Source of the DNA: Clostridiales bacterium
GTDB lineage: Bacteria > Bacillota > Clostridia > Peptostreptococcales > Acidaminobacteraceae
NCBI GenBank assembly: GCA_030446305.1
Contig: JASUSA010000004.1
Location: forward strand, 1-64,000
Length of the DNA stretch: 64,000 bases
Direction of reading: 5' to 3'
Part shown: positions 7,523 to 14,903 of the stretch, one piece after another
Layout: each line of letters opens with the position of its first letter
Numbering within the stretch: position 1 is the first letter of the stretch
Made by a program: the position numbers and the translations under genes
Notes under the pieces: generated by a model
Database searches by the model: none
Told to the model about the DNA's origin: nothing
What the model saw: only the letters and a program-made list of their open reading frames with translations

Positions 7523-9358
7523 ATGGTAAAACAAGAGAAGACACAACTGAAATATGATAAAACCATCTGGAAGACACTGTTTCAATATTTTAAAACAATG
7601 AAGCGCGACTTTGTGATACTGGCGTGCTTTATGATGGCACTGGCGGCAATGGACATTATTTTCCCGCTGGTGACACAATACACCATTGACAACATCATTT
7701 TAAAAAACTGGTCAGAGGGACTCACCATCGTTGGGATCGTCTATGCCGTTTTAGCCGTTTTATTAACGGCAATTGTCTATTTTTTCATTCGGCATGCCGG
7801 GAAAATTGAAATGGGCATGGTCTACAAAATGCGCAAGGATAGTTTTGAAAAGCTTCAAAAGCTTTCTTTTAGCTATTACGATCAGAATGCTGTGGGCTGG
7901 ATGATTTCCAGAACGACCTCAGATGCCGCCAAGATTTCTGAAACAGTGGCATGGGGGCTTGTTGACCTCATATGGGGGTTGACCATGATGGCGGGGATCG
8001 CTATTGTCATGCTGATTGTCAATGTAAAACTGGCGCTTGTGACCTTGGTGACCATTCCATTACTGGCGCTTGTGAGTATCGCTTTTGAAAAAAAGATGCT
8101 CATTGCCTATCGACATGTGAGGCGAATCAATTCCAAAATTACGGGATTGTTTAATGACGGCATTGCGGGGGCGAAGACGACAAAAACACTGGTGAGAGAA
8201 TCGCTGAATTGTGGTGAGTTTGAAACAGTTACCGGTGAGATGCGCATGGAATCCGTCCGTGCGGCGACATTTTCATCGGGGTACTTACCGGTGGCGCTCT
8301 TTATCTCAGCCATTGGCACGGTATTGACGCTTTATTTTGGGAGCAGCGAGGTATTAAACGGGGGCATTACTTATGGAACACTGGTGCTTTTCGTTACATA
8401 CGCGCGACAATTCTTTGATCCGGTATTGGAACTGGCGAGAATTTACACTGAAATGATCAGTGCGCAAGCTGCGGCAGAACGTGTGATGCAGTTGATCCAC
8501 GAGCCTGAAACGGTAAGCGATCAGCCGGATGTCATTCAGAAATACGGTGACCACTACCATCAAAAACGTGAGGCTTGGGAAACACTTCATGGTCATATGA
8601 CGTTTGAAAACGTAGGCTTTAATTACAAACCCGGCGAAAGTATTTTAGAGGATTTCAATTTGGAAGTTAAGCAGGGTGAGACCATTGCACTGGTAGGTGA
8701 AACGGGTTCCGGCAAGAGTACCATTGTCAATCTGGCATGCCGATTTTATGAACCGACATCCGGTGTCATCAAAATTGACGGTGTCGACTATCGGAAACGT
8801 TCACAGAGCTGGCTGCATGCCAATATTGGGTATGTGCTCCAGACGCCGCACCTTTTTAGTGGTACGGTAATGGCCAACATACGCTACGGGCGTTTAGACG
8901 CTTCAGAAGAAGACGTGATGGCAGCGGCAAAGATGGTCAATGCCCATGACTTTATCATCAAAATGGAACATGGTTACCATTCACAAGTAGGAGAAGGCGG
9001 CGCCAGACTCTCTACAGGTGAGAAACAGCTCATTTCATTTGCCAGAGCGATTTTGGCAGATCCAAAAATATTTTTCTTGGACGAGGCAACTTCTTCTATT
9101 GATACAGAAACAGAAGCCAAAATTCAAGAAGCAGTTGAAAAAGTCCTTGAAAACAGGACAAGCTTTATTATCGCACATCGGCTTTCAACGATTCGGCAAG
9201 CGGACCGCATACTCGTCATAGACAAGGGGCGTATTGTCGAATCTGGCAATCATGCGACATTGATGCAGAAACGCGGTGCTTATTATCACCTTTACGCCAA
9301 TCAGTATGGTGAGGCACTGGTTAACGAGAAGAAGAAACATAAGCTGCGGAGCGCCTAG
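7523..9358 (+). CDS. ABC multidrug exporter half-transporter, subunit 2 (BmrD/LmrD-like)
   Basis: This 611-residue half transporter is the partner of the preceding gene. Six membrane helices are followed by a nucleotide-binding domain with Walker A GETGSGKST, canonical Walker B ending FLDEATSSID and H-loop IAHR, but a non-canonical signature, LSTGE instead of LSGGQ. Together with the Asp in the first subunit this predicts one degenerate and one active ATP site, as in known heterodimeric exporters. An insertion of about 25 residues precedes the ATPase domain (around QKYGDHYHQKREAWETLHG), typical of this subunit type. ATG 7523 lies eight bases after AAGGAGG; the GTG at 7514 overlaps that site. 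It is 160 bases downstream of subunit 1 with no terminator between them. Confidence 0.92.
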   Translation: MVKQEKTQLKYDKTIWKTLFQYFKTMKRDFVILACFMMALAAMDIIFPLVTQYTIDNIILKNWSEGLTIVGIVYAVLAVLLTAIVYFFIRHAGKIEMGMVYKMRKDSFEKLQKLSFSYYDQNAVGWMISRTTSDAAKISETVAWGLVDLIWGLTMMAGIAIVMLIVNVKLALVTLVTIPLLALVSIAFEKKMLIAYRHVRRINSKITGLFNDGIAGAKTTKTLVRESLNCGEFETVTGEMRMESVRAATFSSGYLPVALFISAIGTVLTLYFGSSEVLNGGITYGTLVLFVTYARQFFDPVLELARIYTEMISAQAAAERVMQLIHEPETVSDQPDVIQKYGDHYHQKREAWETLHGHMTFENVGFNYKPGESILEDFNLEVKQGETIALVGETGSGKSTIVNLACRFYEPTSGVIKIDGVDYRKRSQSWLHANIGYVLQTPHLFSGTVMANIRYGRLDASEEDVMAAAKMVNAHDFIIKMEHGYHSQVGEGGARLSTGEKQLISFARAILADPKIFFLDEATSSIDTETEAKIQEAVEKVLENRTSFIIAHRLSTIRQADRILVIDKGRIVESGNHATLMQKRGAYYHLYANQYGEALVNEKKKHKLRSA

Positions 9359-9379
9359 CGCGCAGCAGGAGGAAACGGT

Positions 9380-9529
9380 ATGAATATGTTTATATTAAAA
9401 AAATTTAGAATAGAAGATTACTATTTGACGTATAGCCAAAAAGACAATACGGAATGGCGAATGTACTTAAAAAATGAATACGGCATCCGTCATGAGGATG
9501 GCTATGACAAAATAAAATTTAGGTATTAA
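9380..9529 (+). CDS. Hypothetical 49-residue protein downstream of the ABC exporter
   Basis: A short ORF with a strong AGGAGG ribosome site (9368-9373) six bases before ATG 9380, 21 bases after the exporter and just before a strong terminator, so it is the last gene of that transcript. The product (MNMFILKKFRIEDYYLTYSQ..., ending DGYDKIKFRY) is basic and rich in Tyr, Lys and Asp, with no membrane segment or cysteines. I do not recognise a family. The ribosome site and operon position are the evidence for it being real. Confidence 0.6.
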   Translation: MNMFILKKFRIEDYYLTYSQKDNTEWRMYLKNEYGIRHEDGYDKIKFRY

Positions 9530-9566
9530 TGCGAATGCAGTCGCTGAAAGATCAGGACTTGCAATT

Positions 9567-9616
9567 AAAAAGGCGATGTGTCAAGCAAATAAACGCTTGG
9601 CACAATCGCCTTTTAT
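9567..9616. terminator. Bidirectional terminator between the ABC operon and the convergent chemoreceptor
   Basis: A long stem, GGCGAT-G-TG-T-CAAGC (9572-9586) against GCTTG-G-CA-C-AATCGCC (9595-9610), is flanked by an A-run on the left and a T-run on the right, so it can terminate transcription from both sides. Convergent genes end at 9529 and 9647. Confidence 0.9.
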
Positions 9617-9646
9617 CTTTTTTCTTTTTCTTTTTTCTTTTGGCTT

Positions 9647-11329
9647 TTATAATCTAAATCTGGATATTTCATCGGACAGTGATTCCGTTGCAGTTACGAG
9701 TGTTTGGTTATGGGTTTGGAGTGATTGACTCGTTTCATTAATTTTTTCGATGCTTGTGGTAATTTCGTATAAATTCAGCGTGTTCTTTTCAACGTCTGCC
9801 GTAATGTGATTAACGGTATCATTTACTTGCCGCATGGCAATTTCAACTTCGGTAAAGTTTTCATGAATATCCCCGATTAGGAAGCCGAGATGACTGGCAT
9901 TTTCTGTGTAGTCTTTGAGAATGGCCTCTGTTTGTTCCAGTGACATTTGCATTTGATGTGTTGAAAAGGTGCTGAAGGCCGTCGATTCATTTTGCAGAAC
10001 ATCCACAGCTTCCAGAACGCGTTTCGATATATCTTGAATTTCCATAACGGCGGACTGGGAATCCTGTGCCAGTTTCTTGATTTCTTCGGCAACGACGGAA
10101 AATCCTTTGCCGTGGACGCCTGCGCGGGCGGCTTCAATGGAAGCATTCAGGGCAAGCAAATTGGTCTGTTTCGTCAGTAAAAAGATACTTTCAGAGAGTT
10201 GGCCAATGGCGGCAACACTCTTTGAACTTTCGATGGCATTATTGAGCCGTTCCTGAATGGCGTCGGATTCGAGTTTCGATTGATTATGAGAAGCCAGCGC
10301 TTCTGACTGCAAGTGATCCGCGCTTTGCTGAACGGTTTGGATGATATTTTTAGACTGTTCAACTTGTTCAAACGTATTTTCAATATGGGCATAAATTTCT
10401 TCGGTAACACTGGATATTTCTTGAATGGAAGCATTGGAATTATCCATGTTCTCACTGAGTGTGTGCGTTGAGAGGTTTATTTTGCCAAGTTCTTCGGCAA
10501 TATAGGTTTGCTCATCACGAAGGGACTGTGTGAAAGACAAAACGCTCTCCGAAGTGTTTTGTATGCGGACGATAATCTTGTGAACGTGTGTGATAAAAGC
10601 ATTAAACGCCGTTGATATCTTTCCGAGTTCATCTTTTGATACGACCTTAATCCGACTGGTTAAATCACCCTCAGATGAATTAAGCGAGTCGAGTTCATGC
10701 TGTAAGTTGCGAAAAGCGTAATTGAGGCGTGCCAGTAATCTTATGGACAAGAGCAGCAGAATGATGATGGCCGCGACGATGACTGAAACCGTTAGGCGAA
10801 TGGTTTGCTGATAATGGCTGCTGCTGTCAGCATTGGCAGCCTTAACAGATGTGGACAGTTGATCACGGACTGCTTCAATATCATTTTTCATATGGTCGTA
10901 GGTGGTACGGCTGGTGGACATCAGCGTGGTGTCAGAGATGACATCGGGTTGAAAAATGGTTTCGCTGATCGCTTCGTAAGCTTCCCAGTCTTCAAGGAAT
11001 TTTTGCCATTCATCCATTTGAACAATTTCAGGGTACTTTTCTATCTTTTGAATGTATTGCCGTATACGATTAAGCGTTGAGGTTGAAAAGTCATAGGCGC
11101 TGAGTTTTTCAAGCGGATCGGATAGCAGGTTGTAGCTAAATTCTTGAATACGGTATTCCGATAAATTTGAAAACAGCTGATTAATGTCATTTAGATCCTG
11201 ATACATTGTCGTAATAGCGGATTGGTTGCCATAGATTTCATTTAGCCCATATAATGAAACGCCGGCAATCGCTAAAATGGTAATAAACTGCAAAAGTACG
11301 AGTGTTAATATTTTTTTTCGAATACTCAT
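9647..11329 (-). CDS. Methyl-accepting chemotaxis protein
   Basis: A complete 560-residue chemoreceptor on the - strand. Its order is: N-terminal membrane segment (about 8-30), an extracytoplasmic four-helix-bundle-like sensor domain (about 31-185), a second membrane segment ([20 protein letters not shown]), HAMP, and a cytoplasmic signalling domain whose tip reads [15 protein letters not shown] then [10 protein letters not shown]. The start at 11329 is preferred because GGGAGG precedes it; the upstream in-frame ATG lacks such a site. No CheR-docking pentapeptide is seen at the C-terminus (ISRFRL). It is not linked to other chemotaxis genes and its ligand is unknown. Confidence 0.94.
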   Translation of the reverse strand: MSIRKKILTLVLLQFITILAIAGVSLYGLNEIYGNQSAITTMYQDLNDINQLFSNLSEYRIQEFSYNLLSDPLEKLSAYDFSTSTLNRIRQYIQKIEKYPEIVQMDEWQKFLEDWEAYEAISETIFQPDVISDTTLMSTSRTTYDHMKNDIEAVRDQLSTSVKAANADSSSHYQQTIRLTVSVIVAAIIILLLLSIRLLARLNYAFRNLQHELDSLNSSEGDLTSRIKVVSKDELGKISTAFNAFITHVHKIIVRIQNTSESVLSFTQSLRDEQTYIAEELGKINLSTHTLSENMDNSNASIQEISSVTEEIYAHIENTFEQVEQSKNIIQTVQQSADHLQSEALASHNQSKLESDAIQERLNNAIESSKSVAAIGQLSESIFLLTKQTNLLALNASIEAARAGVHGKGFSVVAEEIKKLAQDSQSAVMEIQDISKRVLEAVDVLQNESTAFSTFSTHQMQMSLEQTEAILKDYTENASHLGFLIGDIHENFTEVEIAMRQVNDTVNHITADVEKNTLNLYEITTSIEKINETSQSLQTHNQTLVTATESLSDEISRFRL

Positions 11330-11441
11330 TGAATCCTCCCAGAAAATCTTCATCATGGCATTAGCCTACAGCAAGGGGGCGGTTTTGGGCTATCAGCAGG
11401 GGGTAAATGTTCTGTTAAAAGTGCGTAAAGGGAAAAAACTG

Positions 11442-11470
11442 TTGCATCTTCTGGCACTTTGTGCTAATAT
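11442..11470 (+). promoter_or_regulatory. Promoter of the lysC SAM riboswitch transcript
   Basis: TTGCAT (11442-11447), exactly 17 bases, then TAATAT (11465-11470) gives a good sigma-A promoter with transcription starting near 11477, about 35 bases before the riboswitch. A perfect 7-bp inverted repeat, GCTAATA-TCAC-TATTAGC (11463-11480), overlaps the -10 box and start point. Confidence 0.7.
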
Positions 11471-11512
11471 CACTATTAGCAATTAAGTCTCTGACTTTAC
11501 AAATGCATACTG

Positions 11513-11641
11513 TTATCAAGAGTGGCTGAGAGAATAGGCTCTATGACGCCCGGCAACCTGCATATGCGTGGTGCCAATTCCTACATTTCGATGAAATGAG
11601 AGATAAACGGATCCGGTCGCTTTCATTGAAGCGGCTTTTTT
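11513..11641 (+). promoter_or_regulatory. SAM-I (S-box) riboswitch upstream of lysC
   Basis: The S-box core is plain: AGAGTGGCTGAGAGA, GGCTCTATGA, CCCGGCAACC, then GTGGTGCCAATTCC and a closing helix. P1 is formed by TTATC (11513-11517) and GATAA (11602-11606). A terminator follows: GTCGCTT (11616-11622) pairs with AAGCGGC (11629-11635), then six Ts. High S-adenosylmethionine should favour the aptamer and the terminator, shutting off aspartokinase. The remaining bases to 11722 hold only the lysC ribosome site. Confidence 0.95.
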
Positions 11642-11722
11642 AATGGAATTGGCTGACAGTATTGAATTTATGAACTTGACAATGACGTTTTAGACGTTAT
11701 TTTATAGAAAGGCGGCGAACAC

Positions 11723-12931
11723 ATGGCCATTATTGTTCAAAAATACGGTGGCACGTCAATGGCGGATGCTGACTGTATCAAAAATGTGGCGCAGAAAGTC
11801 CTTCGGGCTAAAAACGCCGGCAAGAAAGTTGTCGTCGTCGTTTCTGCACCAGCGGGGATGACGGATGACCTCATAAGGCGGGCAAAGCAGGTAACCGAGA
11901 AACCAACGGGAAGAGAACTGGATATGATTCTCTCGACGGGTGAACAGATATCAATATCGCTTTTGGCAATGGCCATTCAAAATATGGGAGAAGAAGCCAT
12001 CTCTTTTACAAGTGCTCAAGTAGGCATTTTAACAGATGGCGTTCACAACAAGGCTAAAATAGAAGCCATTAATACATCAAAAATATTAGCGGAACTCGAA
12101 CGCAATAAAGTGGTCGTGATTGCAGGCTTTCAAGGCGTCACAAAGGATCTTGAAATTACGACACTGGGTCGAGGCGGTTCAGATACATCAGCTGTTGCAC
12201 TCGGTGTGGCACTTGAGGCGGAAGAGGTGGAAATCTATACAGATGTCGACGGTATTTATACAGCCGATCCGCGCATTGTCCCAAATGCACGAAAAATTGA
12301 CAGCATTTCTTTTGATGAAATGCTCGAGATGGCCGGTGCCGGAGCAAAAGTGCTGCACCTTCGAAGTGTCGAACTCGCAGCGAAGAACAATTTGCCGATA
12401 CACTTGAGATCATCGTTTACAGACACGATGGGGACTTATGTCGTAGGGGAGGATACATCCATGGAAAAAGTATTTGTCAGAGGTGTTGCACACACCACAA
12501 ACAATGCTAAAATTACCATTGCCAATTTAAAACATACTTCAAAAAATGTCGCATATCTCTTTCATGAAATTGCTGAACAGCATATTAACGTCGACGTCAT
12601 CACGCAAAACTATTTAACGAAAGACGATGTGACGATATCCTTCACTGTGACGGAAGAAGACTTCGATCGCGCGCTGGCGCTGACAAAGACATTGGCCGAA
12701 GCGATCGGCGCAGAATCAGTGACAGGAGAACTCGGCGTTGCAAAAGTATGTGTCATCGGTGTGGGGATGAAGAGTACGCCGGGCGTTGCCGCAAGGGTTT
12801 TTGAATGCTTGGCAAACAATGACATTGAGATTGATTTGATTTCAACATCTGACATTAATATTACCTGCGTCATCAACCAATCGGACTATTCAAAAGCAGT
12901 ACTTGCAATTCATAATGAATTTGACTTATAA
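11723..12931 (+). CDS. lysC: Aspartate kinase (aspartokinase)
   Basis: Catalyses ATP-dependent phosphorylation of L-aspartate, the first step toward methionine, threonine and lysine. The 402-residue protein starts with the conserved KYGGTS motif (residues 7-12), has the amino-acid kinase domain with the TLGRGGSDTSA segment (about 150-160), and two C-terminal ACT domains (about 265-402) for allosteric amino-acid binding. Length is typical for monofunctional aspartokinase II. An AAGGCGG ribosome site precedes ATG 11723. Its SAM-I riboswitch and position before metF and metH indicate that this isozyme mainly supplies methionine biosynthesis. Confidence 0.96.
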   Translation: MAIIVQKYGGTSMADADCIKNVAQKVLRAKNAGKKVVVVVSAPAGMTDDLIRRAKQVTEKPTGRELDMILSTGEQISISLLAMAIQNMGEEAISFTSAQVGILTDGVHNKAKIEAINTSKILAELERNKVVVIAGFQGVTKDLEITTLGRGGSDTSAVALGVALEAEEVEIYTDVDGIYTADPRIVPNARKIDSISFDEMLEMAGAGAKVLHLRSVELAAKNNLPIHLRSSFTDTMGTYVVGEDTSMEKVFVRGVAHTTNNAKITIANLKHTSKNVAYLFHEIAEQHINVDVITQNYLTKDDVTISFTVTEEDFDRALALTKTLAEAIGAESVTGELGVAKVCVIGVGMKSTPGVAARVFECLANNDIEIDLISTSDINITCVINQSDYSKAVLAIHNEFDL

Positions 12932-12979
12932 TAATCATTAAATCAAGGCGATTATTAATCGCAGACAATTATATACCGA

Positions 12980-13130
12980 CTTATTAAGAGTGGCTGAGAG
13001 ACTGGCTCTATGAAGCCCGGCAACCTACATCTCATTTGATGTGTGGTGCTAATTCCTGCATTTCCTATGAAATGAAAGATAAGATTTTGAGAGAGATCGT
13101 TTCATGCAATAGGTGGAGCGATTTTTATTT
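12980..13130 (+). promoter_or_regulatory. SAM-I (S-box) riboswitch upstream of metF
   Basis: A second S-box has the same core (AGAGTGGCTGAGAGA, GGCTCTATGAAGCCCGGCAA, GTGGTGCTAATTCC). P1 is CTTAT (12980-12984) with ATAAG (13079-13083). The terminator stem is ATCGTTTCA (13097-13105) against TGGAGCGAT (13115-13123) with two or three G-U pairs, followed by a T-rich run. It should switch off metF and the following methionine synthase genes when SAM is abundant. It differs enough from the lysC copy not to be a recent duplication. Confidence 0.95.
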
Positions 13131-13235
13131 TATGAAAATTGATCAAAAAAGCATGTAAGTAAGGCGATGATGCAATGCGCTCACGTTTATAAATCATGCT
13201 GAATAATATAATTCGATAACTCGAAGGAGGCAAAA

Positions 13236-14114
13236 ATGGATATTAAAGCTATTTTTAACAAGAAGAAACCGGTTCTTTCATTTGAAATTTTTCCGCCAAA
13301 GCGTGACGGCGATCTCAACAGCGTTTATAAAACCATTGACGCACTGGCGATGTTGAATCCTGATTACATCAGTGTTACTTATGGTGCGGCAGGCTCTGAA
13401 CGCAGCAATACCACACTGGACATTGCTGCATTTATTAAATCACAGTATCAAATAGAAGCGCTGGCGCATTTAACATGTGTATCATCGAGCAAATCAGATG
13501 TTGACCGCATCTTTGACAAATTTGAAGCGGCGGGCATCGAAAATATATTGGCGCTGAGAGGTGATCTGCCTGAGGGGATGGACAAGGAGAACCGGGCTTT
13601 TCAATACGCGGGTGACTTAATCCAGTACATCAAAGAGACTAGAAATTTTACAGTTGGCGCGGCATGCTACCCCGAGGGACATATTGAAGCCAAGAGCAGA
13701 ACGGTTGACCTTATCAATTTAAAGCAGAAAGCTGCTCAGGGTGCTGATTTCCTCGTTACACAGTTGTTCTTCGACAATGAGAAATTTTATGATTTCAGAC
13801 ATGAAGTACGATCCCTAGATATTGATATCCCCATTACCGCAGGGATTATGCCGGTACTGAACAAGAGCCAAATTGAGCGTATGGTAGCATTAAGCGGTGC
13901 CAGCCTGCCGGATAAGTTCAAACGCATTATGTCAAAATATGAATTCAAACCGCAAGCGCTTCATGATGCAGGCATTATTTACGCATCAGAGCAGTTAGTT
14001 GACCTTCTCTCAACGGGTGTTGACGGCGTTCACCTTTATGTAATGAACAAACCTGAGGTAGCAAAACAACTTGTGGACAATGTTTCCAATGTTCTCAAAG
14101 CATTGCGTCCATAA
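13236..14114 (+). CDS. metF: 5,10-methylenetetrahydrofolate reductase
   Basis: Reduces 5,10-methylene-THF to 5-methyl-THF, the methyl donor for methionine synthase. The 292-residue protein has the FAD-binding TIM-barrel signature: FEIFPPKRDG near the N-terminus, SVTYGAAGS, LALRGDLP, GAACYPEGH and FLVTQLFFDNEKF. The length matches the bacterial enzyme without a regulatory domain. AAGGAGG stands eight bases before the ATG. The gene is directly behind the second SAM riboswitch and ahead of the methionine synthase pair. Between it and the next gene (14115-14224) only a small imperfect hairpin is seen. Confidence 0.96.
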   Translation: MDIKAIFNKKKPVLSFEIFPPKRDGDLNSVYKTIDALAMLNPDYISVTYGAAGSERSNTTLDIAAFIKSQYQIEALAHLTCVSSSKSDVDRIFDKFEAAGIENILALRGDLPEGMDKENRAFQYAGDLIQYIKETRNFTVGAACYPEGHIEAKSRTVDLINLKQKAAQGADFLVTQLFFDNEKFYDFRHEVRSLDIDIPITAGIMPVLNKSQIERMVALSGASLPDKFKRIMSKYEFKPQALHDAGIIYASEQLVDLLSTGVDGVHLYVMNKPEVAKQLVDNVSNVLKALRP

Positions 14115-14224
14115 CGTTAAAAATCATGTAGAATAAAAGAAAGAGCCTATATTTGATGACTTTATGATTAAATTGCCATGCGGAAGATCGTTTACGGATC
14201 AGGCATGTTAGAAAGTGAAAGCGA

Positions 14225-14902
14225 ATGACACTTAAACAAACCATTATAAACGGTGTCGACCGAAATGAAATTTATCGATACCTCAGTGCCAAAAACAAAG
14301 TTGATGATTCTTGGCAAACCTATGTGGAAGCAGTGCTGGAAGAAACGGGAACCTTGATTTTACCTAATCAGCTGATGATTGAAGATGCCATCAGTGTTGA
14401 TGCAAATCAGGTCGAGCTCATACACAGTGATCTTCGACTAACCTCTGAAAATTTTGCAAATCACGTCAAGGGCGGCACGCGTCTATGGCTTGTCGCGGCG
14501 ACACTTGGACATCTTATTGAACGCAAAATAAAATATTATTTTGCCGTGAATCCAACCCGCGCGGTTATTATGGATGCCTGCGGTTCGGCGCTTATTGAAT
14601 CCTATTGCGATATTATAGAGCGCGCGATTAAAGAATCACACACTGAAATGAAGGGGTTTACCAGCAGGTTTAGCCCCGGATATGGCGATTTGAGCCTGAC
14701 AACTCAGCGACAACTCTTTGATCGGTTTGACATTGCAAAGCGAACGGGTATTCACTTATCAGAAGGTGATCTTATGCTGCCTCAGAAGTCAGTTGTTTTT
14801 CTGATCGCCGACCAGTCTGTCACACCGCAGTCAATAGGCTGCCAGCATAAATGCGCAAGCTGCACACTGCAGCATTGCATCTATAGAACGGAGGGCATAT
14901 AA
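14225..14902 (+). CDS. Stand-alone methionine synthase reactivation-domain protein
   Basis: The 225-residue protein corresponds to the vitamin B12-dependent methionine synthase activation domain encoded as a separate gene, as in Thermotoga and many clostridia. That domain binds SAM and remethylates oxidised cob(II)alamin on MetH. It lies one base before metH, which lacks the domain, so the two complement each other. The segment around TRLWLVAATLGHLIE and the later FSPGYGDLSLTTQ (SAM-site region) support the family. The C-terminus carries a cysteine cluster, C-x3-C-x2-C-x4-C, in its last 20 residues, which could bind a metal or iron-sulfur centre. The ribosome site is weak (GAAAGTGAAAG). Confidence 0.88.
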   Translation: MTLKQTIINGVDRNEIYRYLSAKNKVDDSWQTYVEAVLEETGTLILPNQLMIEDAISVDANQVELIHSDLRLTSENFANHVKGGTRLWLVAATLGHLIERKIKYYFAVNPTRAVIMDACGSALIESYCDIIERAIKESHTEMKGFTSRFSPGYGDLSLTTQRQLFDRFDIAKRTGIHLSEGDLMLPQKSVVFLIADQSVTPQSIGCQHKCASCTLQHCIYRTEGI

Positions 14903-14903
14903 C

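Noticed and set aside
11676-11705. TTGACA with a TTTTAT 18 bases downstream before lysC, looking like an internal promoter
   Set aside because: The -10 is weak and transcription would start inside the ribosome site; the promoter upstream of the riboswitch fits better.
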